From Diphasiastrum complanatum (lineage: Eukaryota > Streptophyta > Lycopodiopsida > Lycopodiales > Lycopodiaceae), in NCBI GenBank assembly GCA_029204225.1, contig MU832201.1:18426-82425 (forward strand): a DNA stretch of 64,000 bases. The letters are read 5' to 3'. A program made the position numbers and the translations under genes. How positions within the stretch are numbered: position 1 is the stretch's first letter; every line of letters starts with the position of its first letter. Positions 54,502 to 64,000 of the stretch are shown in pieces. Below the pieces are notes generated by a model. That model did not search any database, had not been told where the DNA came from, and was given only the letters and a program-made list of their open reading frames with translations.

Positions 54502-55325
54502 TGTGAAAAAAGTACCAAAAAGACCAAGAGTGGATCCTAATCTGATCCTCAAGAGGGATTGGTTGTCAGATTACTTGATCTATCAATCTACTTCAGATTA
54601 AGATCAATCTAGATCAATTCTAGACACAAAATCCTAACAAGAACAATCATTAATTGAAGGTAAGTGTACTTTATGGTTTCACACGTGTGAAACATTGTCT
54701 GAGTACGGACTCCAACCTGAAAATAAAGTACACATTGATAGAACCTCAAAACAATCAAAACAAATGGAGACAAATGGAGAGAATCACTCAAAATTGCTTT
54801 CAAAACCAAGATTGGTGTCTCACACTGATTATGGCCAAATGTGGCTCTATATATACAATAAGTGGGAGCTCGTGGTACTGATCATCCCTTTGATCCCACA
54901 TGTGTGAAGGTGCTTTGTCATATGATGATTCATCATGCAAAATTGACACTTGGACAAAACCTTCTATTCTGAGCACTTTTGGTCCATTTTCCTTCTATAT
55001 GGAGATCTACTTGAAAATCTTCTAGAAGTCAAAATTCGTCTACTTCAGCTTATTCCACACATGTGAGCTATCCTCTACACATGGGATGTGACACCTAACC
55101 AAAGGATGTGGCTCATGCAAGCAATAGACTGATGTCATGTGTCATATGTCTAGAAAACTAGTTTTTGGCCTTTTTAGCCACCAGAACTTGAATTAAATCA
55201 TATGTACAGCCTATATGATTATGGTACATGACTATTTTCACACATGGGAACAAGCTCCACACATGTGTGTTTATCTATATACAAGATTTTTGGCCTCTAC
55301 CAAGCTTATTTTTGTATTTTTCACA
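54502..55325 (-). repeat. 3' LTR of the 54.5-59.8 kb element
   Basis: 824 bp with canonical TG...CA ends. It includes repeated ACACATGTG/CACATGTGTG words, some forming CACATGTG palindromes, and a TATATATACA stretch near 54,850. Confidence 0.92.
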
Positions 55326-55451
55326 CTCCTCCTCAAAAATCTAGCTTGATGGAAAACATGATGATCTTGAACTTGACTCCATGGGCTCAATTGGTCTTTG
55401 CTGGTTCAAAAGGTGTGAAGATCAGCCAATGAGCTTGATGTTGATCTGAAA

Positions 55452-56234
55452 TCACCATATCCATAATAGTGCTTCTTTGATGTTGACATCTTTGATGAAC
55501 TTGAGAGCTTTGCACCATCCTAGCATCTTCGAAATTGATTCCTTCCAAATTTCATGTAGATGCTTGACTTTGAGGCTTGCTTCTTCTTCATGTGCATGCT
55601 CCTCCATGAGAAAATAAAGATTTCTTCTTGACTTATTAGATTCACAAAGATCTAACATCATGTTACCATGATCTAGAGAATTAGACTTATCCAAATTGGC
55701 AAGACTATGCATGCTATAATAACAAAGTGTTTGCATCATATCTTCATGCTTGTTTACCATGCTAATCTCAGATCCAATGAGGCTAAATACTTCATTATGG
55801 AGATAAGTGTCTTTAGAAGATGATTCACTTACTCTCATAAAGAGTTTACAATTTGCCTCAATACAAATTTTCAAACTATGAGTGAACAAATCACTTTTGC
55901 TCTTACATGACTCAAGAGCATACATTTGATGAAATAACCATTTGCTTTCTAATTGATTTAAAATCAATTTCAACTTTTTAAGAACATCATCTATGTTCTG
56001 AAGAGAGACTTCATACTCAACTAGTATGACTTTACTCCAATTTGGAGATGCAATGATCTCACTAAAGCAGATTGATTTATCAAATGACATAAGAGAAGTA
56101 AGTATGAGATGTATACCACATGAGATATGCTCCTCTTTCCCTTGAAATGTGAGCCACATGGAATCAACCATATTTCTTGAGTTTCTTTTTGGAATCACAA
56201 CTTGAGAAGGTCTCTCCTCCTCAATCCTTGGCAC
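55452..56234 (-). pseudogene. Unknown retroelement frame, unit A (260 codons)
   Basis: The largest open frame of the element. It starts after MPRIEEERPSQVVIPKRNSR, an Arg/Ser linker like that before copia RT. It then has SICFSEIIASPNWSKVILVEYE, which weakly resembles the FEEA...P.W..AM..EY start of copia RT. No RT catalytic boxes follow. Instead it reads CKLFMRVSESSSKDTYLHNEV, then a Leu-rich helical part. The same blocks recur in unit B. It could be an in-frame part of a longer protein, because only stops separate it from unit B. I do not know its function. Confidence 0.55.
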
Positions 56235-56321
56235 ACTTGAACCTTGAGATGATTCTTTAAGATCCTCTTCATGGTGCTCCTTCTTGATGGAAATCCGAGA
56301 CCTCCATGTCTCATAATGATC

Positions 56322-56905
56322 TCAACAAGTATGACCATTCAATATGCACTTCCTATGATTATCAAGATTACTTATGATAGAAACATAAGTCCAAAAATCA
56401 CCACAACTTGGCATGATTTTTCCAATATTGAAATAAAAAGGCATCTCCATCTCAATAAAGCTACCTACTTGCTTATGGATATAAGTGTCCACTTTGGATG
56501 CTTCACTTATTCTCATAAGAAGTTTACAACCTGCCTTTAAGATTGAAAACTTACAATTTTCATCTTTATGAATGAACACATCATTCATGATCTTATTGAA
56601 ACCAAAAGATCCTACATTATGAAGATATTTCCATTTCCTTGACTTCATAACTAATGTAAGCTTACAAGAAAAAATATTTTGCTATCTTTTAAGGCATCAC
56701 ACTCAACTAGTATTGTCTTAATCCACTTTTGAGATACAAAAATCTCTTCAAAGCAAAATGTTTCTTCATAAGTTGACATGATAGCATAAATGAAACTATT
56801 TTCATTTTGTGATTGATGCTCCTTATTCTTGATTGATTTCTCTTGGATCATAACAATAAGTTTGAACTTATCTAAAGTTCTAAGCAAAATACTTTCCAAG
56901 GACAT
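56322..56905 (-). pseudogene. Unknown retroelement frame, unit B (related to unit A)
   Basis: Two minus-strand frames (56,905-56,651 and 56,648-56,322) repeat the order found in unit A. First comes YEETFCFEEIFVSQKWIKTILVEC, matching SFDKSICFSEIIASPNWSKVILVEYE. Then comes GCKLLMRISEASKVDTYIHKQV, matching NCKLFMRVSESSSKDTYLHNEV. This is a degenerate tandem duplication of about 0.7 kb of coding sequence. A stop near 56,650 splits it. Confidence 0.55.
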
Positions 56906-56908
56906 AAA

Positions 56909-57361
56909 CTAAATCCAGGTTACTTTCATGAAAGTGACATCTATCTTTTCATCTTGAACCAAACAATGTACTTCCAAATGAAAAATTTCAAAAGATTTGA
57001 CATGTGTTGTGATGGACTCTTGAAGACAAATCTTGCAAGTCCTTGTGAGACTCCAAGCCTCATTCACCTTTCCACAAAGGAAACACCTTTCCTTGGACTT
57101 GTCCTTCTTGTATTTGCATTTTGAACTTGAAGCTCCATCCTTCTCCTCAGCCCCCTTGCTTTGGTTCTTCTTGGATGGATTGGTCTTCTTTTTGTAGCAT
57201 CTTGAGAAAATATATCCTCCCTTGCCACAAAGGTTGCACTTAGGATCCTTTCTTTCCTTCAATAGGATGTCACCTATTGATGCTATGTGAATAAAAATGT
57301 GTGATATGATTCTACAAATGTAATTTGTGACTTTCAAGAGACTAGATTTGAACATCTTCAA
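56909..57361 (-). pseudogene. Degraded gag zinc-knuckle region
   Basis: A 150-codon frame with CNLCGKGGYIFSRC, which fits the CX2C...C knuckle except that the expected His is Tyr. A Lys-rich stretch (KKKTNPSKKNQSKGAEEKDG) and a second Cys cluster CFLCGKVNEAW...C follow. This is the position gag nucleocapsid would take, 5' of units B and A in the element's reading direction. Confidence 0.6.
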
Positions 57362-58944
57362 TAATCTAGAATGATCTACAAAAGATCTAGCTCACAAGCC
57401 TAAGAATCAATCTTCACACTAATGACTAATCACTTGGAAACTTTGCTCTGATCACTAAGACAAAAGCACACAATCTTTGAATCAAATCACAAAAAAAATC
57501 AGATCCAATCTCCTATTGGCCTCATCAAATACCAATGACTCTTTCTTTTGAAAGTTGAAATGGATATGAAAAGATTTGACACCTAGATTTTCCTTTTCAC
57601 TTGACTAGTTCTCTCAACACTTGAGATTCTTGAACAAAAGATGGGTTTTGTTTCAAATACATGAAAATCAAACTTAATCACTTCTTTTGGACTCACTCTT
57701 GACCCAAATAATCTCACACTTGAGATTTAAAATGAATTTGATTTGATTTGACAACAAACTTTACCACCAATTTTTCACAAAGCTTAAAAAATTAGACAAC
57801 TAGAGATTCACAAAGATCTTAACCATGCATGAATACTCAAATATGGACTCCTCCTCATTCTAGACATCCAATGGAATCTCAAATTGACCCTCACACTCTC
57901 ACAAAGAAAGTTGAATAGAACTAATTTGTGTTTCATACATACTATGTCAATTTTTGCTCAATAAATTGAATTCAATCACTCCTATTGGATTCCACCAATT
58001 ACTCTACTTTTTAAGACTTGGAATGAAATTCAAAATCAAAAGTTGTGATTTTTCTCACTAAAATATTGTGCTTCAAAGAGCTAATGCCACTTAGAAAGAT
58101 TTGATCACTTGGGAAGAGACAAACTCTCCACCAATAACAACACAAAATGAGCTTCTAGATCTTGCCTTCTACAAAGGAAGGAACTCTTAGAAAATTGGAT
58201 CTCTCTCTACACATTTGCCATAGACACCTTAATGACTCTTTTCAAACCTTACAATCACTCAAACAGATTGGTAGGGTTGAACAATGTGACTTGGATCTCA
58301 ATCTCTTTTCTAGAACTCTCAATTTAAGCCAATCTATGTCAAATTCTACAAAAGATTTGCATAGATGCTCTATATGCACTAGAAACTCTCAAAGGTTTCA
58401 CTTGAAGGACAGATCCAAGGATGTTTTCTAGCAAATTGATGCTTCTAAACTTGACCCTATCACTCTTGAACAAATCTAGAGTGATGGTACAATGGATTAC
58501 AACCTCTCACCTTGCATATCACTCAATCTATGATTTTTAGCAAAATCTCTCTCAACTTTAACATGCACTCAAAAAATCAGAGATAATCAATTAATTCACC
58601 TAATTCAAGCTTCAAATTTAACTTCTTGGCTGATCCAATCCAAGAACTAGTCAAGGGATTAGATTTTCTATAGAAAATGCTTGATTTTGCACCAAAAATC
58701 ACTCAAATTGGGTATGTGAGTCAAATTCTACAAATTTTTGAAATTTCTCAGTCAAAACCGGAGCTGTATGGTCTCACACGTTTGAAAAGAGTTCCTACAT
58801 CCCACAACAAGATCTGGACCAAAAATTTTAAGGATAGCTATCAAATCCAACTCGCTACACAGAATTTGACTAGTTTCCAAAAAACTGCTAATTTTGGCTT
58901 TGATTTGGATTAACCGTATTAATTTCAACAAAAAATCTTGTACT
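57362..58944 (-). other. AT-rich leader/gag region of the 54.5-59.8 kb element, no open frame
   Basis: About 1.6 kb between the primer site and the zinc-knuckle frame has no minus-strand frame above 60 codons inside it. It is either a long untranslated leader or a decayed gag. Words such as TCTCACACTTGAGATT and CTTTTGAAAG recur irregularly. Confidence 0.5.
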
Positions 58945-58958
58945 TGGCTCTGATACCA
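58945..58958 (-). other. Primer binding site, initiator tRNA-Met type
   Basis: Minus-strand TGGTATCAGAGCCA immediately follows the right LTR with no spacer, setting the element's direction. Confidence 0.92.
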
Positions 58959-59790
58959 TGTGAAAAAAGTACAAAAAGGACCAAGAGTGGATCCTAATCT
59001 GATCCTCAAGAGGGATTGGTTGTCAGATTACTTGATCTATCAATCTACTTCAGATTAAGATCAATCTTGATCAATTTTAGACACAAAATCCTAACAAGAA
59101 CAATCATTAATTGAAGGTAAGTGTACTTTATGGTTTCAAACGTGTGAAACACTGTCTGAGTACAAACTCCAACCTGAAAATAAAGTACACATTGATAGAA
59201 CCTCAAAACAATCAAAACAAATGTAGACAAATGGAGAGAATCACTCAAAATTGCTTCCAAAACCAAGATTGGTGTCTCACACTGATTATGGCCAAATGTG
59301 GCTCTATATATACAATAAGTGGGAGCTCGTGGTACTGATCATCCCTTTGATCCCACATGTGTGAAGGTGCTTTGTCATATGATGATTCATCATGCAAAAC
59401 TGACACTTGGACAAAACCTTCTATTTTGAGCACTTTTGGTCCATTTTCCTTCTATATGGAGATCTACTTGAAAATCTTCTAGAAGTAAAAATTCATCTAC
59501 TTCAGCTTATTCCACACATGTGAGCTGCCCTCTGCACATGGGATGTGACACCTAACCAAAGGATGTGGCTCATGCAAGCAATAGACTGATCCCATGTGTC
59601 ATATGTCTAGAAAACTAGTTTTTGGCCTTTTTAGCCACTAGAACTTGAATTAAATCATATGTACAACCTATATGATTATGGTACATGACAAGTACACTAT
59701 TTTCACATGTGGGAACAGGCTCCATACATGTGTGTTTATCTATATACAAGATTTTTGGCCTCTGCCAAGCTTATTTTTGTATTTTTCACA
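58959..59790 (-). repeat. 5' LTR of the 54.5-59.8 kb element
   Basis: 832 bp, the same ends as the left LTR. The TTCCT target duplication follows at 59,791. Confidence 0.92.
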
Positions 59791-59795
59791 TTCCT

Positions 59796-61855
59796 CACAA
59801 ATGTCGTGTTCAATTTGCTTGTAGAAACCTAGCATTTTGTGTAGATTGAGAGATCATCGATGGAGAGACGGTAGACGTAGAGGGTTTCAAGAGGATGTTT
59901 GGCCTTCATTTAGACCGTGTGATTTCTCAGGCGGCTTCACTTTACCTCCATGCTCTGCTCCATCCTCCAAGAGACTGCCTTCTTTTGTTGTCTCTTTTAT
60001 GTGTGGAGCCAAACGTTGAATTGGAGCTTCATACGAATGTCTCTTCTATGGGTGGAGCCAGACGTTGGATTGGAGCCTCATATGACTATCAAAATTTAGA
60101 AAAAGATCAAAATGATTGAATGTGAATCTCTAATTATAGATTGTCATAAGTTTTTTGGGTGAAGCCTTTCGATTCCATACTAGAAACAATATCTAGAACT
60201 GGTGAACAAGTACCTCCACCTCGACCCAAGCAAAAACCATATCAAAAAGCATCAAAAAATGGTATGGGTTCAAGAAATTTTTTTCATCTAATGTTTCATC
60301 ATGGGGATTTATAATTCTCTTTCAGATGACTTTGATACAAGTTTGAAATCTTTTCGCAAGACCTCGTTGTTTTGCTTAAATCATTTTAGACTATTTAAGG
60401 ACTCCCATGAACAAAAAATTATGAATGCAAAAGTGTAAGCTCGAGTGGCATTAGCTTTTGTGGAATTTGATCTTTTTTTATTCTTGCCCTACAATTATTT
60501 GTAGGTTAAGTCCATCAACAAATGTCGTGCGCATTGTTGGTTCTTCGGCTGGTCAACTGAAACTGGATTTGGCATAAAATCACCAAGGTTTGATGTATAA
60601 GAACCTATTGTTTCCTCCTCTATTGTGTCAGCTTGGAGATATACCAAACCCTCTACTTGGAATGTTGCTTATGGCTTGTGATGTTTGCTATGTCGTGTGG
60701 CAAAATTGTGAAATACCATGAGGTGGTCTAATAACAGTGCTCTGCACAACTCGATCCTTCATGTTTTCTGTTTACAGATAGTCAAATTATCTCTCTTCGA
60801 AATGGATGGGTACTCATCATTTGTTATATTATCAAGTTTGAACACATTTGAACTTGGTTCTATTGGCATTTTAAAAAAAAAAACCATAGCAGTAATAGCT
60901 GCAACAGGTTGTTGCTTGGTCTAGGAAGCCATCAGTCTCTTTTTCTGAGAGGTAATTTGTCGTGTGTGCAATTCCAATTTAGAGGGCCTTACATGAAATC
61001 ATGCTGAAATTGAACATTCATGTAGCATAAAAGTACGAGGCATTAAAAAAATACATAATAGTTGTTACTTTAGCAGCTTCAAGTTCCTCTTCTTCTTGCA
61101 GATGTTTAATCCACTGTCTCATATCCTGATATCTCAATGAAGGACATTGAGATATTCATAGCTTCAATTTGGTTATGTAGGAATTCTTAGAATTCAAACT
61201 GGTAGTGTTTTTATTATTGAGGCTCTTAATAATATCTATCTTTATAGGGTACATATATAGTATCTACTATTGATCATGTCCATGTAGAGCTTCAGCCATA
61301 GATCATATGCCTATGGAGTTAGAAAGGCTTGATACAAGATACACCACAATTCCTCGCCACTTCACCCACAACCTTCCCTCATCATTCTACACCATATATT
61401 ATTACTTGTCGATTACTCGCCATCATACCTTTTTGCCACCTATTGCTTTCCAATGCTATTTCTAACCCTCCAGTCCAAAATCACAGTCTGATCCTGCTAG
61501 ATGAAACCGAAGCATAGACATTCAGGCACCTCAACTCTGCCTGGCCAATGAATGCGGTTCACAAGGAGTGTAGCCCCACGAGCCCATCAAAGCCCTTCAT
61601 CCAGCCCCACATCATCCTCCCGCATGACGATTTCATCGTTTGCTTCTCAGCAGACAACCTCATCATCCCCAACCACATCCACTTTTCCTAACCGAGAGGA
61701 GGGAGAAGCGTCTCTCCGATCCATCTTGTTGGAGTTAATCTTTACTCCTATTCACTTGAATTCATCCCCTGAGTGGGCCTATAGTATGTAAATATTCTTT
61801 CTCTACAGTGCCATGCAGTCTTACTCGCATAAGTCGAACAACATAGTCTCTTCAT
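59796..61855. other. Unassigned sequence
   Basis: The stretch 59,830-60,110 has two diverged copies of a phrase around GTGTGGAGCCAAACGTTGAATTGGAGC / GGGTGGAGCCAGACGTTGGATTGGAG (written here in parts: GGAGCCA(A/G)ACGTTG(A/G)ATTGGAGC). Nothing matches a known domain. 60,120-61,850 is AT-rich with a Ser/Pro-coding stretch at 61,570-61,690, probably not a gene. Confidence 0.35.
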
Positions 61856-61857
61856 GT

Positions 61858-62635
61858 ACATCGACTTTGAAGTAGAGCAGAATCAACTCGACCTGCCCGA
61901 CTCCAACTCCATCGACTCAATGACAAACAGTCAACTCAACTCATCTGACACCCTCGACGTCTGTCGACTATTACCATTCAAAATGAAGCTCTTCCTATGT
62001 TCTATCCAATACATACTACATCACCATTCACTATGCATTAACTGCACCACTTCATGATTGTTACCTACACAGTTCACACTAAACAGTATAGTTGTAATTT
62101 TCATAATCACCTTAGCTGATGTATATACATATATACACAATAAATCAATCAATTAAGTGAAAGAGTCAAAGATCACTCATTAGAGACGGAAGCGTGAATC
62201 AAAGTTCCTCCATGAACTCCATTGTATCAGACTATCTGACTCCATAGAATCAGAGATCATTAGAGAGAGTGAAAGCAATTCAAGAAGTAGAGATATTATT
62301 CAATCTATGCATGGTATGATCACAATACATAGTGCATTAGTACTATGAACATAGTATCTCTGAATCTTAAAGATTCACAAATAGCTCATGTAGCAAACTG
62401 TTCTAGTGCAAATTAATTCAAACCAAGAAAAATAACAACAACATGAGCGACAACATCAAAAGCCTAGAACCAAGCTCTTCTGCAAGTACTACAAGCATGA
62501 TCGACTCGATCTGCCCGACTCCGACTCCATTGACATCAACTCAAGGGCAAACAATCGACTCGACTCATCTGACACCCTTGACGTCTATCGACTATCACCA
62601 TTCAAAATGGAGCTCTTCTTCTATCCAATACAGAT
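61858..62635. repeat. Two copies of a 140-bp CGACTC-rich repeat, 640 bp apart
   Basis: Segments at about 61,870-62,010 and 62,497-62,630 share GACCTGCCCGACTCC / GATCTGCCCGACTCC, CAACTCATCTGACACCC, GACGTCT(G/A)TCGACTAT and CACCATTCAAAATG(A/G)AGCTCTTC. Both are dense in GTCGA/TCGAC palindromes. They precede a primer site at 62,919, so they may lie in one LTR or in two stacked LTR fragments. Confidence 0.65.
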
Positions 62636-62918
62636 TTTCTATTTTCTTTACGTGTGTTTACATTGATAAATGCTTCTTGATAATCTATTTATCTATTATT
62701 GATACTTGTTCCTACGACTCATACATAATATCTGACATGAAGAAAGCATGGTTGTCATAGACGCATAATTGTATTGCTACTTTCATGGTTGTCTTAGACA
62801 CCTACACAAATATTCCTCTGGTGAAAATAAACGATCTAAGTAATTGTCTGAATCAACAGTTTGCAACGATCCTATAATAATTTAACATCGTGTTTCTCAT
62901 GTTTATATTCGGCAAGAG

Positions 62919-62929
62919 TGGTATCAGAG
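62919..62929 (+). other. Primer binding site, initiator tRNA-Met type
   Basis: TGGTATCAGAG lies four bases after a CA that could end an LTR (62,913-62,914). It implies an LTR element whose interior runs off the right edge of the window. Confidence 0.65.
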
Positions 62930-62999
62930 TTGATAACTAATTCCTAAAGCCTGTACCACGCCAACAAGTGGTATTAGTGTCTGGTTCAAACTGCCATTA

Positions 63000-64000
63000 G
63001 TATTCAAGACTAATTACCGTTTTTTAGATTGTTGATTATGGAACGGTACATCTTCAGAGATCCGGTGGACCAATAAGTTCAACGGTGATCAAACACCTCC
63101 CCACGACACCCAAGCAGTCAGCCCTTCCCAACCACGAACCCAAGCAGTCAACCCTTTCCAACCACAAACCTTAGATATGATCGCACAACTTGAGGCTCGC
63201 CAAAAGTTGCCAATCTTCACAACGTCCCCAACTCCATCTCCCATCCACGCCCATACTAGCTCCGCTCACACCAGCCCTGGCCACACCTCTCTCATCATCC
63301 ATATCACATCCATGACCTCTAACCCCATCTGACCAGTTTTAGTTTTACCAATCCCATCGACATTTGCAACCTCCACTTCTTCCCCTATCACAACTTTGGC
63401 CATCGCCACCTCCCCCTCCATCATTGTTACCCTTCTGCTCAAATCCTCCCCGATTCGCCTAACCATCATACTAACCATCACTACCATCGTCTCTTATCGC
63501 TACTATCACCACCACCACCATTCCAACCATCACCACCATTTCTTTGACTGCACCACTCTCTCCACACATCACAACCATGCCACTTTCAACCAGCTGCGAC
63601 ACTCACATGTTGGGTTGCTGGATTGCCCTAACAGCCTCGAACAACAACTCCTGCTCACTAAGGAGCTATTGAGCAGTCTTGCGAGCAACTAGTGGTAGAG
63701 CAAACACTGCGGGCTTTGATTGATCAGGCCACATAGTTGCAAAAAGAGTAAGAGAAAGATAAAGAGAAGAGCCGATCCAGGTCCCCAAGCCCTTCAGGCT
63801 CAGCTCAATAAGGCCAATTTGGTGGCTTAGCAACAAAACCAACTTGTGCAAAATCTCAAGTTCGAGATTGATGTGAAAAAAAAAGCCCGGTAGACATATA
63901 AGTCTGATCACCATCATCTCGTGCTCAAATCAAGGGAGTTGGAGCTGGAGAGAGAGACTCTCAAAACCAACGAGAGGTCTCTAAATGATCTAATTTACAC
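63000..64000 (+). pseudogene. Leader and gag-like coding of an LTR element, running off the window
   Basis: The region downstream of the primer site is Ser/Pro/Thr-coding to about 63,650. Then across several stops comes a helical, charged stretch: RSRSPSPSGSAQ near 63,770-63,800, QNQLVQNLKFEIDVKKKA, and HHLVLKSRELELERETLKTN up to the edge. This looks like a coiled-coil gag N-terminus. Premature stops (near 63,719, 63,827 and 63,892) suggest decay. No zinc knuckle or pol is in view. Confidence 0.45.

Larger units (their letters stand above)
54502..59790 (-). mobile_element. LTR retrotransposon without recognisable pol, 5289 bp
   Basis: LTRs of 824 bp (left) and 832 bp (right) begin TGTGAAAAAAGTAC and end TTTTTCACA, a 9-bp terminal inverted repeat. 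TTCCT flanks both sides (54,497-54,501 and 59,791-59,795). On the minus strand a tRNA-iMet primer site abuts the right LTR and a GAGGAGGAG purine tract abuts the left one. Interior coding is limited to a degraded zinc-knuckle region and two related units of unknown function. The LTRs differ by scattered substitutions and small indels of a few per cent. Confidence 0.92.

Overview
This window looks like repeat-rich, gene-poor nuclear DNA from a land plant. The evidence is the mix of elements: Ty3/gypsy chromoviruses with chromodomains, Ty1/copia pieces, a Tat/Athila-type primer site matching plant tRNA-Asp, LINE fragments, intron-containing hAT transposases and CATAG-ended small hAT elements. 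Interstitial TTTAGGG-type telomere repeats and GA/GT/AT microsatellites fit the same reading. I cannot name the species. No complete host gene is visible. I see one good first exon of a probable mitochondrial membrane protein (about 53.2-53.5 kb, minus) and two weaker exon-like signals (1-1011 plus; 9028-9089 minus).

Layout. 1-9.6 kb: decayed gypsy, LINE, Tat/Athila and copia pieces, then a mosaic (6.5-8.3 kb) assembled from at least three different retroelements. 10,088-16,219: a nearly complete chromovirus with 458/465-bp LTRs, a GGCAC target duplication and unusual AG...CT LTR ends. 16.2-22 kb: LTR fragments, a LINE endonuclease remnant, hAT C-terminal exons and scrambled copia pieces. 22.4-29.5 kb: microsatellites, a small inverted-repeat element, hAT copy 1 (about 23.45-27.7 kb), a 363-bp tandem repeat and a GGTACC palindrome-rich foldback element.

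29.3-44.1 kb is hAT copy 2, split by two separate LTR retrotransposons. The first (30,304-35,383) is a very young element with 1245-bp LTRs that differ at one base, a CCTAC target duplication and no recognisable gag or pol. The second (37,540-43,749, minus) is a chromovirus with an ATGCA target duplication. The uninterrupted copy 1 acts as an empty-site reference for both insertions. 44.1-46.7 kb holds non-autonomous hAT elements, one inserted exactly 8 bp inside the end of another. 48.0-48.8 kb is a 365-bp tandem duplication. 54,502-59,790 (minus) is another LTR element (824/832-bp LTRs, TTCCT duplication), with degenerate zinc-knuckle coding and a duplicated coding unit of unknown function. 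The window ends in the 5' part of one more LTR element (primer site at 62,919).

How the parts relate: the gypsy and hAT coding regions all carry stops, frameshifts or deletions, so none looks autonomous as it stands. The two elements lacking pol (30.3-35.4 kb and 54.5-59.8 kb) would need enzymes supplied in trans. They are the most promising material for something not yet described.
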